A DNA stretch of 36,798 nt from Branchiostoma floridae. Taxonomy: Eukaryota; Chordata; Leptocardii; Amphioxiformes; Branchiostomatidae. Shown here piece after piece: positions 18,140 to 29,200 of this stretch. The DNA is taken from assembly GCF_000003815.2 (NCBI RefSeq), contig NC_049987.1, positions 3,914,421 through 3,951,218 of the forward strand. The letters run 5' to 3'. The notes beneath the pieces are model-generated. The model had not been told where the DNA came from and did no database searches. It worked only from the letters and a program-made list of their open reading frames with translations. The translations under genes and the position numbers were made by a program. Position 1 is the first letter of the stretch. Each line of letters starts with the position of its first letter.

Positions 18140-18145
18140 AGCGCC
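17800..18145. repeat. GT/CT microsatellite region with a 100-N gap
   Basis: Irregular TGTG-rich sequence 17810-17920, N run 17975-18074, then (CT)n and (GT)n to 18138. Apparent reading frames here are repeat-driven. Confidence 0.9.
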
Positions 18146-19038
18146 GGTATGTTTTGGCTTCCAGGTATTTATGGTTAAAAAAGGGAACACATGGGCCTAG
18201 TCTATTACACTCCTCTCCCCTCGTGTGACCTTTTATATCAAGTGATCAATGATAAAATCAAATAGTTAAAACGTTTCGGGGTCGTGTAAGGAAATAAGAT
18301 ACGTTGTCATAACATTTTGGCTGAAATGATTGTATACCTTTTTCATAGCCAGGCTAAGATTTGACAAGAGGTGTAAACAAAATATGGCCGGGATTACTGG
18401 ACTATGTTTGTGACCTTGAAGAAAACAGACAGCGCCTTGTAATTATCGTCCCGACATAGACACTAAACAATTAGACATAGCATTTTAGGGGTACGTCTAC
18501 GTCTTTTGGCTAGGTAGGACCGGGAAAGGGTTCAAGTAAAGTAACAAAAACGCTGAATCTTTAACACACACATGAAACATATTAGGCGTTGAAAGCTAAA
18601 AGGCACAAATCAGCCAATGCTTTGAAGTAAGCAACTCACTAGATCGGTGAATGAACTTTTTTGTGACCTTGATGAATACATGCAGGGCGTGTTAATTATC
18701 GTCTGACAATAGGGACTTATCCATTTATCGCAAAAGGTAAGTGCACACAGAGTTCTTAATTTTCAATGACGTCAAGATAAAATTGGTTAACTGAAATAAT
18801 AGAATTCCATTGTGTTCTTTAGTTTTAGCTTCGAATCAATAGATTTTTCACATAATATTGAAGAGCTCATTTAAAAAAAAATGCACCAATCAGTTTATAA
18901 AAGACAGAAACCCACTTAGCATTTTAAATGGCATATTCAATCCAAACTGTACAGGGCCGATAACAAGCTCTTCTACATTCCAACACGTAGACCAGTCAAG
19001 CGCTGCAGCTTGGGCGTCTCTCCTCATAAGATTTAGTC
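18146..19038. other. Intergenic DNA
   Basis: AT-rich with no recognised gene. CAAAAGGTAAGTG at about 18730 looks like a splice donor and could end a non-coding exon of the next gene, but nothing else supports it. Confidence 0.4.
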
Positions 19039-19050
19039 ATGGGGCTTCTG
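19039..19050 (+). CDS. Candidate first coding exon (start codon)
   Basis: ATGGGGCTTCTG followed by GTAATT. The ATG has G at -3 and +4. Joined in phase 0 to the exon at 19577 it completes an 18-residue signal peptide. Only 12 coding bases, so this is a proposal based on fit. Confidence 0.38.
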
Positions 19051-22000
19051 GTAATTTTTTCTGTATTTTTTTAAACATTTATACCTTTTTTATCAAAAAG
19101 ATGTACGTTTGTCAATGATATCGTAAAATACGTTATCTTTCATCACTGCTTTGCCAACGCTAGAATTAGGATACGAAATGGCAAAATACTGTAAATACAG
19201 TAAAGTTCGCGGGGATTTAATTTCGCTTTAGCGGGAAAAGGGAATTTTCGCGGTGGTTTTAGGTTTGCGGCAGCACCATGTACTGTACAGTAGTCTCCTA
19301 CTATCATGGAACAATGTTTGCGGTGGTTTTAAGTTCGCGGTGAAGAGGCCACCGCGACAATTAAACCACCGCGAACGTTTCTGCATTTACAGTATATGCT
19401 TTTGGACAGTTTTGATAGGACAAAATACACTTTTCACTTGAGATTTGTTGAAATTTCACTAAGGACCGTAAGTGTGTCAGCGGTTTTGCATATTCACCAA
19501 AATAGCCAATAGTAAAGGAAAAAGTGGAAACTATAATGATTACTATCTAACTTTTTCTGATTGTCTTTGTCTGTAGGTACTCTGCGTCACCGCCCTTTTG
19601 TTCGGGGCGATTCAGGGGGAGGGGTCGGACTCTCTGCAGCCGAAAAGCTTGCTCGAGTTGCTGAAGAAGGACGCCAGGGATTTGGCCGAACTGGTCAAAT
19701 ATCACGGTAGGTTATTCTCCGGACATCATTTAACACCGTATCTACAGTTTATGTAAAATTTGGCAAAAAGAAATTCCCGAACAACTAGGAAATTTTCAAG
19801 GACGTTTGAAGGTCAGAAAATAGAACGACGAATGTAACTAAATATCTTTATTCTGACACTCCGGGACAAAGATGTTAATCTTAAGATACCTTTTTTGGCT
19901 GTTTTGATACACACAAAAATAGAATATTATTCAAAATGTGGAAGATAAACATCGAATTCCACAGCTACAGTTTACATGATTAACTCATACCAAAGGGTAT
20001 GTCAACGTCCTGCTGTGAGATCGGCATTCAATGACTCCCCTCAGGGGTAAAAAAATGCGACTTTATAAGTACCTCGCACTATGCAGTCCGACAAGTCAAA
20101 ATGTATTGTCTAAATGACCTCAAATGTCACAGCTTGACAGGACAATGCATGAACAATGTAATACAAGGCTAGTGATTTCAATGGTGTTTTCTTAACAGAT
20201 AATTAATTTTCAATTGTTAATATCGATAATACGAGCTTGGGACATCTGTATCTACCTTCCTTGCTATGAAATTACCTCTAACAAATAGAAAATTAATGTT
20301 ATGTGAAGTGAAATGTCCTTCTTTCTCTCTTTTAGACACTAAGTTGGACGCCGACGAACAAAATGGCGAACAGCCTGAGGGAGTTGTGGAGAACAAGCGA
20401 GGTAAGCAATTTGCGTTTAAAACTATTTTTATTATTATGCATTTACTAANNNNNNNNNNNNNNNNNNNNNNNNNNNNNNNNNNNNNNNNNNNNNNNNNNN
20501 NNNNNNNNNNNNNNNNNNNNNNNNNNNNNNNNNNNNNNNNNNNNNNNNNNNNNNNNNNNNNNNNNNNNNNNNNNNNNNNNNNNNNNNNNNNNNNNNNNNN
20601 NNNNNNNNNNNNNNNNNNNNNNNNNNNNNNNNNNNNNNNNNNNNNNNNNNNNNNNNNNNNNNNNNNNNNNNNNNNNNNNNNNNNNNNNNNNNNNNNNNNN
20701 NNNNNNNNNNNNNNNNNNNNNNNNNNNNNNNNNNNNNNNNNNNNNNNNNNNNNNNNNNNNNNNNNNNNNNNNNNNNNNNNNNNNNNNNNNNNNNNNNNNN
20801 NNNNNNNNNNNNNNNNNNNNNNNNNNNNNNNNNNNNNNNNNNNNNNNNNNNNNNNNNNNNNNNNNNNNNNNNNNNNNNNNNNNNNNNNNNNNNNNNNNNN
20901 NNNNNNNNNNNNNNNNNNNNNNNNNNNNNNNNNNNNNNNNNNNNNNNNNNNNNNNNNNNNNNNNNNNNNNNNNNNNNNNNNNNNNNNNNNNNNNNNNNNN
21001 NNNNNNNNNNNNNNNNNNNNNNNNNNNNNNNNNNNNNNNNNNNNNNNNNNNNNNNNNNNNNNNNNNNNNNNNNNNNNNNNNNNNNNNNNNNNNNNNNNNN
21101 NNNNNNNNNNNNNNNNNNNNNNNNNNNNNNNNNNNNNNNNNNNNNTTATTAATGGCAAGCTACAAGCAGAGCTAATTAATAAGTTTGCCGTCTTTTGAGC
21201 CCGCGGGAGACTCCTCAATAGCTTAGGAGATGGCCACCAGATTTTAGAGAATAATGTAAAAGGAAAATATGAGGGTTGTAAGGGTTGACAGGGTTGTAAC
21301 GTAATTTGACCTAATTAAGACATCATCAATGTGATGGTATTGGCAGGAACAATCATGTAAGAAGGGTATTCCCAAAACTAGTTCACGGTACGAAAAATTA
21401 ATAACAGCAAGTTTTGATAACATCATGATACGACTTCAGTTGTCAATAGCAACATTAATGACGCCAAAAAGACGTCATACAAATTGAACATATTCCAAGG
21501 TGTCCGCTATTTTGGTCCACGAACTTTAATTTTCAAACTGAATTTTCTTTCGCAATCACGAAAGACAAATTAAACGTTTTCAGGAGGAAAAATAACAGGC
21601 AGTTACGATTTTAACAGATAATAAGCTGATGTCATGTATCTAATCCCTAGTAAAGTTGCTTGTGACCAGAGTGCAAATAATAAAGAACAAAAGGCTGAAT
21701 GGATACGCATTCTATTTTTCTAGGGCATGGAACGTGTGTGCAGCAGTATACAAACGCAGGCGTGACTAAAGACGGCCAAGAAATCAGCGTTCAGCTGGCA
21801 TCGGGCTGCAAGTGTGGTATGCGCCCTGATTCAGTTCTGTTCGACCAATATTATCCCTAAATCACATCAAGCCTCTTAAGGATGTCATAAAATAAACCGA
21901 ATAAACCACCGTAAAATAAACCACCGTAGCTTTTTTGTGACGTAGATTACCGTATGGGGTCAAAACTGACCCCAAAACGTTTTGTACAAATACAGTTTTT

Positions 22001-24677
22001 TGTGTTACTCTTTTTGTGATTTGTATATATGTTTAGTTTCATTAATCTATGTGGGACAGTCTGACATGATTAGGTTAGAATACTTCTAGCTCATTATCAT
22101 AATTTATGCAAAAGATCACGAGGACCACATTTTGCACCAATGCTATTCAGAAAGGGAAGGAGGTTTTTGATGCCAACTTCAATTCCGTATAGCGCCTGAA
22201 TGGCTCATGCTAGGGCCATCAAACTTGGTAACTTTTTAGAAAATGTTGAAAGCAAACATTTTCAGTGAACAAAGTATGTTCATCATTTTTCATGTTGCCA
22301 TGACAACTAAATTCTGACAGACATATTTATTACTAATTATTATTATCATAAAGTTTTCTAATTTTGTATTAAACATTTAAGTTTTAAGGTTTTCTTAGCA
22401 GATATCAGTTGCTTATCACATCTTATGAAATTCAACGTAAATTTCATGACTCAATATTCATAATCTATGCTAATTTAATGACGTCATCAGGCAAAATCCA
22501 AGATGGCGGCCGAGATGACCTAGATGACGTCATAATGTCGTCATATAACATGATAATGGCACAAAAGCTGTAACAATAATTTTGGCTTACATTTACAGCA
22601 TTCTCTGAAAATTTCGTGATCCTACGATAAGTAGTTCAGGTGTGGGTCGCAAAAGTTTGTTAAAAAAATGCTGGGGTCAGTTTTGACCCCACTGGACCAT
22701 GCATTAACTTTCTAAGATAACTTAATCAATAATGAGCCAATCTGGTTAAAAACGTATAAGAAGTTATAGGACATATATACAAACAAACTCAAGGAACGAA
22801 ATTTGTTTTCGACCAGAAATGCCATGATGGCACACAGCGATATACGCCTGGGGTCAGTTTTGACCCCATACGGTGGTTTGAGGGTTAAACAAGTAATATT
22901 CTTTAGATCGATATTATGACATCATTGCTTAGATTTTTTAAAGCTTTGCGTACTGATAGACAGGTAGTAGACTAGACGTAGCTTTCTTTTTGATTTCATG
23001 CATTTAATATTCTTAATTGAGATATATATGTTATTTTATTATGCTGTCTTCATATAACAGATTAAAAGAAACCATGTATGTCCTGATCAAGCTCTTATAC
23101 TGAAATATGTATTGCAAAAATGTAGCCGGTTGTTAGTCGTGTCATAACGAATATCTTCACAACTTGTTTTGTTTTAACGAAACCATTTGATTTCTTTTAA
23201 AAGTACCAACATGTACCTATTTAATCTCTTGACCTCTTGCTCGATGGGGTGGGTGGGGGTATGGGTAAGGTACATGATTAATACGAGGTAGAAATCTTAA
23301 TGTTGATCAATAGCTCACATTCTGAACGTCATTTTAAGGTAGTACCTTTATGAAGGCTAGACAACCAGTTAAGCAATATTCAAATACAAGTCAATCTCCA
23401 CATCTCTACAATTGGATAAAATCGGAGGTTTGCTTTCGAACATTTCGAATCACTTTCACCACCCTTCTTAATTTCAAAAGTATTTCTTTTTTGTTTGTTC
23501 TAATCATGATGCAAGCTGTTAATAACTAATACACAACCCTGCTGGACAAGTTTTACTCGTCTTTTTTTGTTTATTTAAAAATCATAAAGAGCTAGCTAGC
23601 TACTGATGTTTCCATATGCTATCTGTATATCAAATTGGAAATAAAAGGTATTAGGTTGCTAAGTTGTGTTTTGTAAAGCTCAGGCAAGATAAAAGTTGAA
23701 TGAAATCCTAGTCATTTTTTCCAGTAAGGAAAAAAAATGATTTTTGAATTATTATTGCATTTTCATTCTTGGGGTATCATATATTTTCAATTAAAAGTAC
23801 GTCTTCCAACAATTCACACGGTTTGTTTTTCTTGTCACATGGTAATGCGGTAAAAATTACCTCAATGACAAAAAGTTATTGTTTTGGATATGTGTGCGTT
23901 ACTGTGTGTGTGTACGTGTGTGTTTGTGTGTGTGCGTGACTGTGTGTGTTTGTGTTTGTGTGAGTGTGCGTGCGTGCGTGCGTGCGTGTGTGTGTTTATG
24001 TGCGTGTGTGTGAGACTGAGTGTGTGTGACTGTGTGTGCGCGCGCTCGCGTGCGTGTCCTTTTGTCTTCATGTGCACCATATAGCTGTTTGCTTCCGAAT
24101 AGTTGAGTTCACCTTAACTTTAGAATCTCTGGGTGTTTAACGCTACTGAGGCCAAGCTTTTTTGGTCAATCTCTGAAACTCCTGTAACTCGTAAACGGCT
24201 TACCATATGACGTCATTAATGTGCTTGTATTGGTTGGAACAATAAAACATGAGTATTCCCGGAAAACTTCAAGGTATGCAGCAGCAAGTGTAGATAACCC
24301 CAACGTGTAGTAGGAACTGTGAATATAATAATGTCTGCTACGACTTCTGATGTCAATAACAACGTCAATGACGTCAATATAGCGTCACAAAATCAATCCA
24401 TACATATCTAATATGCCAGTTTGAGTCCAACATCTTGGGCCCGCCAACTTGAATTTTCTAAAAAAATGCAATTTTGCCGCAAACGATCGCAAAATACATC
24501 GAAAAATAATATGTAGTTACGATTTTAAAGATTATAAGGAAGGGAGATGTCTAAAATATGCTGTATTTGCTCTTAAGCAAATGTCGGCCTTTCTAGTGAA
24601 TTGTTCTGTCTTTAATTTTACTCTTTGATTTTCTTTTATTGCCAGCAGCGTACCATGTGTTATCATTGTTCTTATGA
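19039..24677 (+). CDS. Small secreted precursor protein (tentative gene)
   Basis: Proposed exons 19039-19050, 19577-19706, 20336-20401, possibly more in the N run 20450-21145, 21724-21816 and 24646-24677. Phases agree (0, 1, 1, 1). The joined N-terminus [18 protein letters not shown] is a convincing signal peptide. It is followed by [20 protein letters not shown], an acidic piece ([16 protein letters not shown]) ending ENKRG, then [13 protein letters not shown] and SGCKCA. An acidic segment ending in Lys-Arg before a Cys-containing part is the layout of a processed peptide precursor. No family recognised. The internal exons are well supported; the first and last are the weak points. Confidence 0.5.
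19188..19394. mobile_element. MITE, about 205 bp, TACTGTAAAT termini
   Basis: TACTGTAAATACAG at the left is inverted as CTGCATTTACAGTA at the right. Next come GTTCGCGG(G/T)G and TTTAATT blocks, also inverted, and internal GCGGTGGTTT repeats. Flanking TA on both sides is compatible with a Tc1/mariner-type TA target. It lies in the proposed first intron of the secreted-precursor gene. Confidence 0.85.
19577..19706 (+). CDS. Signal-peptide exon of the secreted precursor
   Basis: Acceptor TTTGTCTGTAG ends at 19576; donor GTAGGT at 19707. It encodes [18 protein letters not shown] and then a Leu/Lys-rich helix ([19 protein letters not shown]). Phase 0 in, phase 1 out. Confidence 0.65.
20336..20401 (+). 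CDS. Acidic propeptide exon
   Basis: Acceptor TCTCTCTTTTAG ends at 20335; donor GTAAGC at 20402; phase 1-1. It encodes [20 protein letters not shown] followed by KRG, a dibasic site at the exon border. Confidence 0.65.
20450..21145. other. Assembly gap (696 N)
   Basis: Run of N inside the intron after the acidic exon; it may hide one or more exons of the precursor gene. Confidence 0.95.
21200..21670. mobile_element. Decayed copy of the TTAA/CRE-type element
   Basis: Shares with 9182-10133 the order GGCCACCA(A/G)ATTTTAG, GTATT(C/G)GG(A/C)..., AAGGGTATTC, ACGACTT..GTTG.CAATAGCAAC and AATGACG.CA. Termini are not recognisable. It lies in the intron before the exon at 21724. Confidence 0.55.
21724..21816 (+). 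CDS. Cys-containing exon of the secreted precursor
   Basis: Acceptor TATTTTTCTAG ends at 21723; donor GTATGC at 21817; phase 1-1. It encodes [18 protein letters not shown] then VQLASGCKC, three cysteines in about 30 residues. Confidence 0.62.
21895..22884. mobile_element. TTAA element family 2, copy A (left end damaged)
   Basis: Right end CCATACGGTGGTTTGAGGG followed by TTAA (22885-22888). The left end has AAACCACCGTA duplicated and lacks the CCCTC terminus. The body is closely similar to 33580-34542. TGACGTCA at 22479 and 22525. GGGGTCA/TGACCCC palindromes occur near both ends and once internally (about 22670). Confidence 0.85.
22889..23880. other. AT-rich DNA, no feature
   Basis: No exon, repeat array or transposon end recognised. 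It would be intron of the precursor gene if the terminal exon at 24646 is right. Confidence 0.5.
23885..24060. repeat. TG/CA-rich microsatellite
   Basis: Imperfect (TG)n with CGTG and CTGTG variants over about 175 bases. Open frames on both strands are artefacts of the repeat. Confidence 0.95.
24140..24560. mobile_element. Decayed copy of the TTAA/CRE-type element
   Basis: Resembles 9182-10133 and 21200-21670: GAGGCC(A)..TTTTTTGGTCA near the start, TATGACGTCATTAATG, TATTCCCGGAAAACTTC, ACGACTTCTGATGTCAATAA and AATGACGTCAATAT. The ends are degraded. Confidence 0.6.
24646..24677 (+). CDS. Candidate terminal exon of the secreted precursor
   Basis: A strong polypyrimidine tract and acceptor (TTTTCTTTTATTGCCAG, ends 24645) in the phase needed by the exon at 21724. 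Reads AYHVLSLFL then TGA at 24675-24677, so the precursor would end [19 protein letters not shown] at 24713-24718 fits a gene end. The coding part is very short, so confidence is limited. Confidence 0.35.
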
Positions 24678-24712
24678 AGTATTTTGATTCAATTCCCCTT
24701 AGAATAACTTAG

Positions 24713-24718
24713 AATAAA
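24713..24718 (+). terminator. Candidate polyadenylation signal
   Basis: AATAAA 36 bases after the proposed stop at 24677. Confidence 0.35.
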
Positions 24719-24724
24719 AAGTAA

Positions 24725-24874
24725 ATGTCTAAGCTCAGTGCCAAGTTTAAGGAGTCGGGGGAGATGCAGTACGAACAGAGGCTAAATAGAATAAAAACCA
24801 TGACCAGATACTGTCCATGTCACCTCTTTATAATTTGCAAAGGGTGGTGTTACAAAAGACAGTTGTCCTCTTAA
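24725..24874 (+). CDS. Short cationic Cys-rich ORF (unconfirmed)
   Basis: 49 codons from ATG 24725 to TAA 24872-24874. The C-terminal part RYCPCHLFIICKGWCYKRQ has four cysteines, aromatic residues and net positive charge, superficially like beta-hairpin antimicrobial peptides. There is no signal peptide and no splice evidence joining it to one; it lies just after the AATAAA above. It may be chance. Confidence 0.15.
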   Translation: MSKLSAKFKESGEMQYEQRLNRIKTMTRYCPCHLFIICKGWCYKRQLSS

Positions 24875-25519
24875 AGTCTTATTCATTAACACAGATTGGA
24901 GTTGCACAATCGAAAAAGCGAGTTGCCCTTCCTGTTAGACACGATAACAGTATTTGTCCCATAACAATGTAGCCTAGAGCTGGTTACAACAAATACAGGT
25001 TTACAAATAACTGGTTACAAAACATAAGAAGGTAGACGGCACTTCTACTCTGTCACTTCTAAATCTACAGCACACCACATTGCAAGCTCAAAATAATAAT
25101 GTCCAATCTCCTGTATTTAGTTCACATGCAACAACTATTTTGTCGACTATCACTCAAAGACCAGGTCACAGTGAACACAGGTCACAGTAAGGTTCTGTTA
25201 CTAGTTTTATCTTTCAATAGGCGCGGAGGGTCTGGCATTTCCCTATAGAATTATTTTACAAGATCAACTCATAAAACGTTTAACATTTTTGACAGCACAT
25301 AAAACTGAATTTTGCAATCCCATCGACTAGATAAGTGACAAGCAAAATTGTCCGGTTTAATAGGTTCAGAAAATAATTCATTTAATAAATAAATTGATAA
25401 ATCATTTGATCTAGAACCATTGGCCTAAGTCAATCTATAAACTATTCACTGTCTTTAAATGGAGCATCTAAAAAAAAAGTAAAAATCAGATTGAAAACCA
25501 AAAAAAAAACATGGAAACC

Positions 25520-25905
25520 TTAAAGAAAACTTATCTTCATATTTTAAGCTCTAGTGGCTGAGTAACATAATCATATTATACATGCAACTCGTCAATTGCT
25601 TACATTTGTGTGTTAGAATATAATTTAACAAACATAATTTCAGGGAAAATTGAAGAAAACTCATCTTCACAAGTTTCATTGCTTGGGTGACATAATAACA
25701 CTGTACATGAAACTCGTCAATTGCTTACATTTGTGTGTTAGAATGAAATCTAAAAGAGTGATAATTTCATAAAAAAGTTTTAAAAAACTTATCTTCACAA
25801 GTTCTAGTGGTTTAGTAACAAAACCACACTGTACATGAAACTTGTCAATTGCTTACATTTGTGTGTCAGTATATCATCTAACAAAGCGATAATTTCAAAA
25901 CTTAA
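25520..25905 (-). repeat. Three tandem copies of an about 125-128-bp repeat
   Basis: GTCAATTGCTTACATTTGTG occurs at 25591, 25716 and 25844. Flanking (A)CTTATCTTCACAAGTT and TGTACATGAAACT blocks repeat with the same spacing. The array lies downstream of the collectin stop, probably in its 3' UTR or flank. Confidence 0.85.
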
Positions 25906-25995
25906 GTTGCCTATTAGTTCTGTTGAGTTTTCTAAGAAAAAAAGAAGACGGTCTGAAAATCGTCACATAGTTGCGGTGAGAGCTCAGCCTGCAGT

Positions 25996-26006
25996 CTAGA
26001 GACGTC
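25996..26006 (-). CDS. Candidate terminal exon of the collectin
   Basis: Minus-strand acceptor TTGATTTACAG just before 26006. Phase 1 joins the lectin exon and gives VPPGRL then TAG at 25998-25996. The alternative is read-through of the lectin exon past 26276 to the TAA at 26241-26243 (ending STSF). Either leaves the lectin domain complete. Confidence 0.45.
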
Positions 26007-26109
26007 CTGTAAATCAATGAACAAAGTAAAATGAGAAAAATGTTCTACAACAAAATTCTAAGATTCATCTGTGTTATCATTTAGACATGACACACATGGA
26101 TATATATAG

Positions 26110-26183
<74 letters not shown>

Positions 26184-26196
26184 ATAGATAAATAGT

Positions 26197-26229
<33 letters not shown>

Positions 26230-29200
26230 GGATAAATGATTTAGAACGATGTCGATAAATGGTTTAGCAAAGTACCTGGAGGAACCTGGCAGAAGAAGTA
26301 TTCTCTGTTGTTGCATTTCAGGTCATACCAATGCCCCCAATTGGAATAGCTGGAGAAAGCAACGCAATCTTCATTCCCGTATTTGCTATCTGGTTCTCTC
26401 CCAGACCACGAGCTGTACTTTCCAAGCACAGACCCGTCCATCCACTCAAACTTTCCCTCTGTGCGCCGATCGTGCAGGCCGATCCAGTAAAAGCTCCCTT
26501 TGTTTCGCTCTAAGGAGACTAGGAAGTTGTTGGTTTCCGCATCTCGGGGCATGGCGAGGGTACCGTCATCTTTGCGACAGATCTCGGCCGCAGCGCTGAA
26601 GGTCCCGACGAATTTATATTCGTTGAACGCTTTGTAGCAGGTTTCACGCCACATCGTATAACCTCCGGGACAGGACTCTAGAAAAAAAGTCATTTAAGGA
26701 AGTAAGATTATCATCAGATAAGTAGGAAGAACATGTATTGCGCAAAAGGTCAGAGGTTTGCTCAGAAACTGTCGTTGATGCCTCACCTCGTTCAGTTGGT
26801 CTAGGGCAAAACGAGTTTCCCGGCAGACCAGGCGGCCCTCGAGGTCCGGCTTGTCCAAGGGACACAGGACCAGCCGGTCCCATGGCTCCCTTTTCTCCTG
26901 GAGGTCCAGCTGGCCCCATGGCTCCCTGTTCTCCCGGATGTCCAACGGATACAGGACCAGCCGGCCCCACAGCTCCCTTTTCTCCTGGAGGTCCAGGAGG
27001 CCCGACAGACACGGGACCAGCCGGTCCAATGGCTCCCTTTTCTCCTGGAGGACCAGGAGGCCCGACAGACAAGGGACCGGTCGGCCCCATGGCTCCCCTT
27101 TCTCCCGGAGGTCCAGTCGGCCCCGTGGGCCTTTTTTCTCCAGTAGGACCAGCTGGCCCCATGGCTCCAGTTTGGTACCGAGGTCCAAGAGACCCTGATG
27201 GAAACGAGAGAGGGACCGTCTCGGAATCCATGATTTTTACAATAACACCACATTTATTTGAACATAATAAGTTATAGTAAAAAAAAGAAGATTGTACACA
27301 TTGAGCATATTTAAGAAAACGAATTCGAACTCTTTGTTGTACCATTGGGTCAGCCGGAATCGGGCAGCTAGGACAGTTTATTCGGTGACCCAAGACAGTC
27401 AGGCCCGCCGAGCTCCTATTAGCGCCCCGGGGAGTTTAAACCCGATGAGGTCCACCTGCCAAGGGTAGCGATAACTCCTTTGGGCCGATAATGTGAGATC
27501 GGCGGGCTGGCTGCCTTGGCTCCCCGAACAAAATTCCCTAGCTACCCGGTCCTGTCTGGCTCCCAGGGAAGCTTTGTTGAAAATGAAATATTTTAGGTAG
27601 GCAATCCATTATATTAGGACATCCGTACTTACCTTCCAGATCGGTTTGTGCAGGTAACCGCATTTCTGTCCGGAGCTTGTCAATCTCTTCAGACAGTCTG
27701 GTGACTTTAACTGTATTTAAAATGCAATTGTGGTAGTAAAATGCATAACTATAGGTCGAATTATCCAAACTCATGTTAGTTCTTCCCAAGAACTAGCCAA
27801 TTTCCTGGTTACTTTGATTTTGAAATTTTTGACCATAACGGGTCCAGATTTCATAATAGAAGGAACAGAATTTCTGCTGCAGTACCTAGGGAAGCCGCAT
27901 GGGAATGTAAGGAATTCTTTGATTTAAGAATACATAAAAACCTACAGCTTCATAATCGACATATAGCCTCTTAATTTATACAATTTTACCGCACATACAC
28001 CCTACCAAACATAAACATGCTATGGCTTTCTTGGCGAAAGTAATTGTACTCAAAGCAAATGGCAGACAATTATGATGAATACTTCGACGACTAGCGCTTT
28101 GATCTAATAAACCTATTGAAGTCACCATGTTTAATTTGAAGGAAAGATAAAAGGACCTGCTCTCCAAGCAAAGATTTGGCCCCGGCTGGGTATTTTTGAC
28201 GTTTTAAAAAACGCGACAAAATGGAGGCACGCCCAAAACGCCTAAACACGTTCTAAAATAGCCAAAGCCGAATCTTTGCTTGGAGAATAAAACGGGCCTA
28301 CTGTACCTGTCAAATGTAGCAGCATAAAGGTGACTACCAGGCAGAATACTAAACCAGCAGTTTGCAACAGTTTTTTGAGGAGGNNNNNNNNNNNNNNNNN
28401 NNNNNNNNNNNNNNNNNNNNNNNNNNNNNNNNNNNNNNNNNNNNNNNNNNNNNNNNNNNNNNNNNNNNNNNNNNNNNNNNNNNGCACAAAAATGGACTTA
28501 CCCAAATGTTTGACTGAACAGCACCAGTCTTTGTCAAGGAATGAACAACCCGCTGCTGTCTTGACGGCATTTTATACAGATAAAACACGTGACTCAGTAA
28601 GCAGTGGATCGTAGGTTGCAGGAAGTCTTTGGCGCCCACCGTCTCTGTTCAGGAGTGGTTTTAAAGCTCTGATGTAGATGGCTTCCCTGATCCCTCTAGC
28701 GATAAAGTCTGGCTCTATGTCCAAGATTTTAACTTTTTTTCCAGTGAGACCGGTGATTCTATGTAACCTTTTTTTCGAAATGCATGAAGATTCATGGTTT
28801 ACTCTGAATCAGCATGACTTAATTTAGTTAGAATGTCCACACTGAGTCCTCTCTTGATTGAGAATGAGATGACGAGGATGTCGTCTACCCATGGTGGTGA
28901 TGAGTGTGAAGGGTAGACCATATATGGTCATAACTTTGGGGTGTGTACCGGTACAGAAAATTCACGTCCGGTTCAGGTCCAAAGGATCATGTCCAGGTCC
29001 GGACCTGAACCTGGAACTGATTCAGTATGTGACAACTTATGAATAGGCGATACTCAAAACACTGGTCATTTCGCTACAAAGAAATCTGTTTTGTGGATTA
29101 CTCGACCCCCCTGCCTTTTTAAAATCTGACTGCCACTGTACGATTGACTGTAAAACTTGGTAGAAATGACTATAGACTCTACTCTTCTTCGCTCTTGTTA

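Noticed and set aside
20217-21218. Long ORFs spanning the N run
   Set aside because: Gap bases translated as X; only 20336-20401 has splice-bounded coding character.
23862-24084. ORFs rich in His/Thr or Cys/Val over the TG repeat
   Set aside because: Microsatellite translation.
26077-26240. [10 protein letters not shown]-type ORF
   Set aside because: Translation of (GATA)n.
26694-27277. Other-frame ORFs over the collagen exon, including a plus-strand Gly/Pro-rich one
   Set aside because: Shadow frames of a GC-rich Gly-Pro repeat. Only the minus frame with splice sites joins the lectin domain.
27400-27520. GC-rich hairpin considered as a tRNA or small RNA gene
   Set aside because: No cloverleaf, no internal A/B box promoter pattern recognised; better seen as a small inverted repeat.
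28502-28570. Candidate first exon of the collectin (ATG at 28570, GTAAGT donor)
   Set aside because: The sequence continues directly from a Penelope-like GIY-YIG end and looks like that element's tail. It ends in phase 0, and 31562-31523 is a better start in the phase-1 pattern of the gene.
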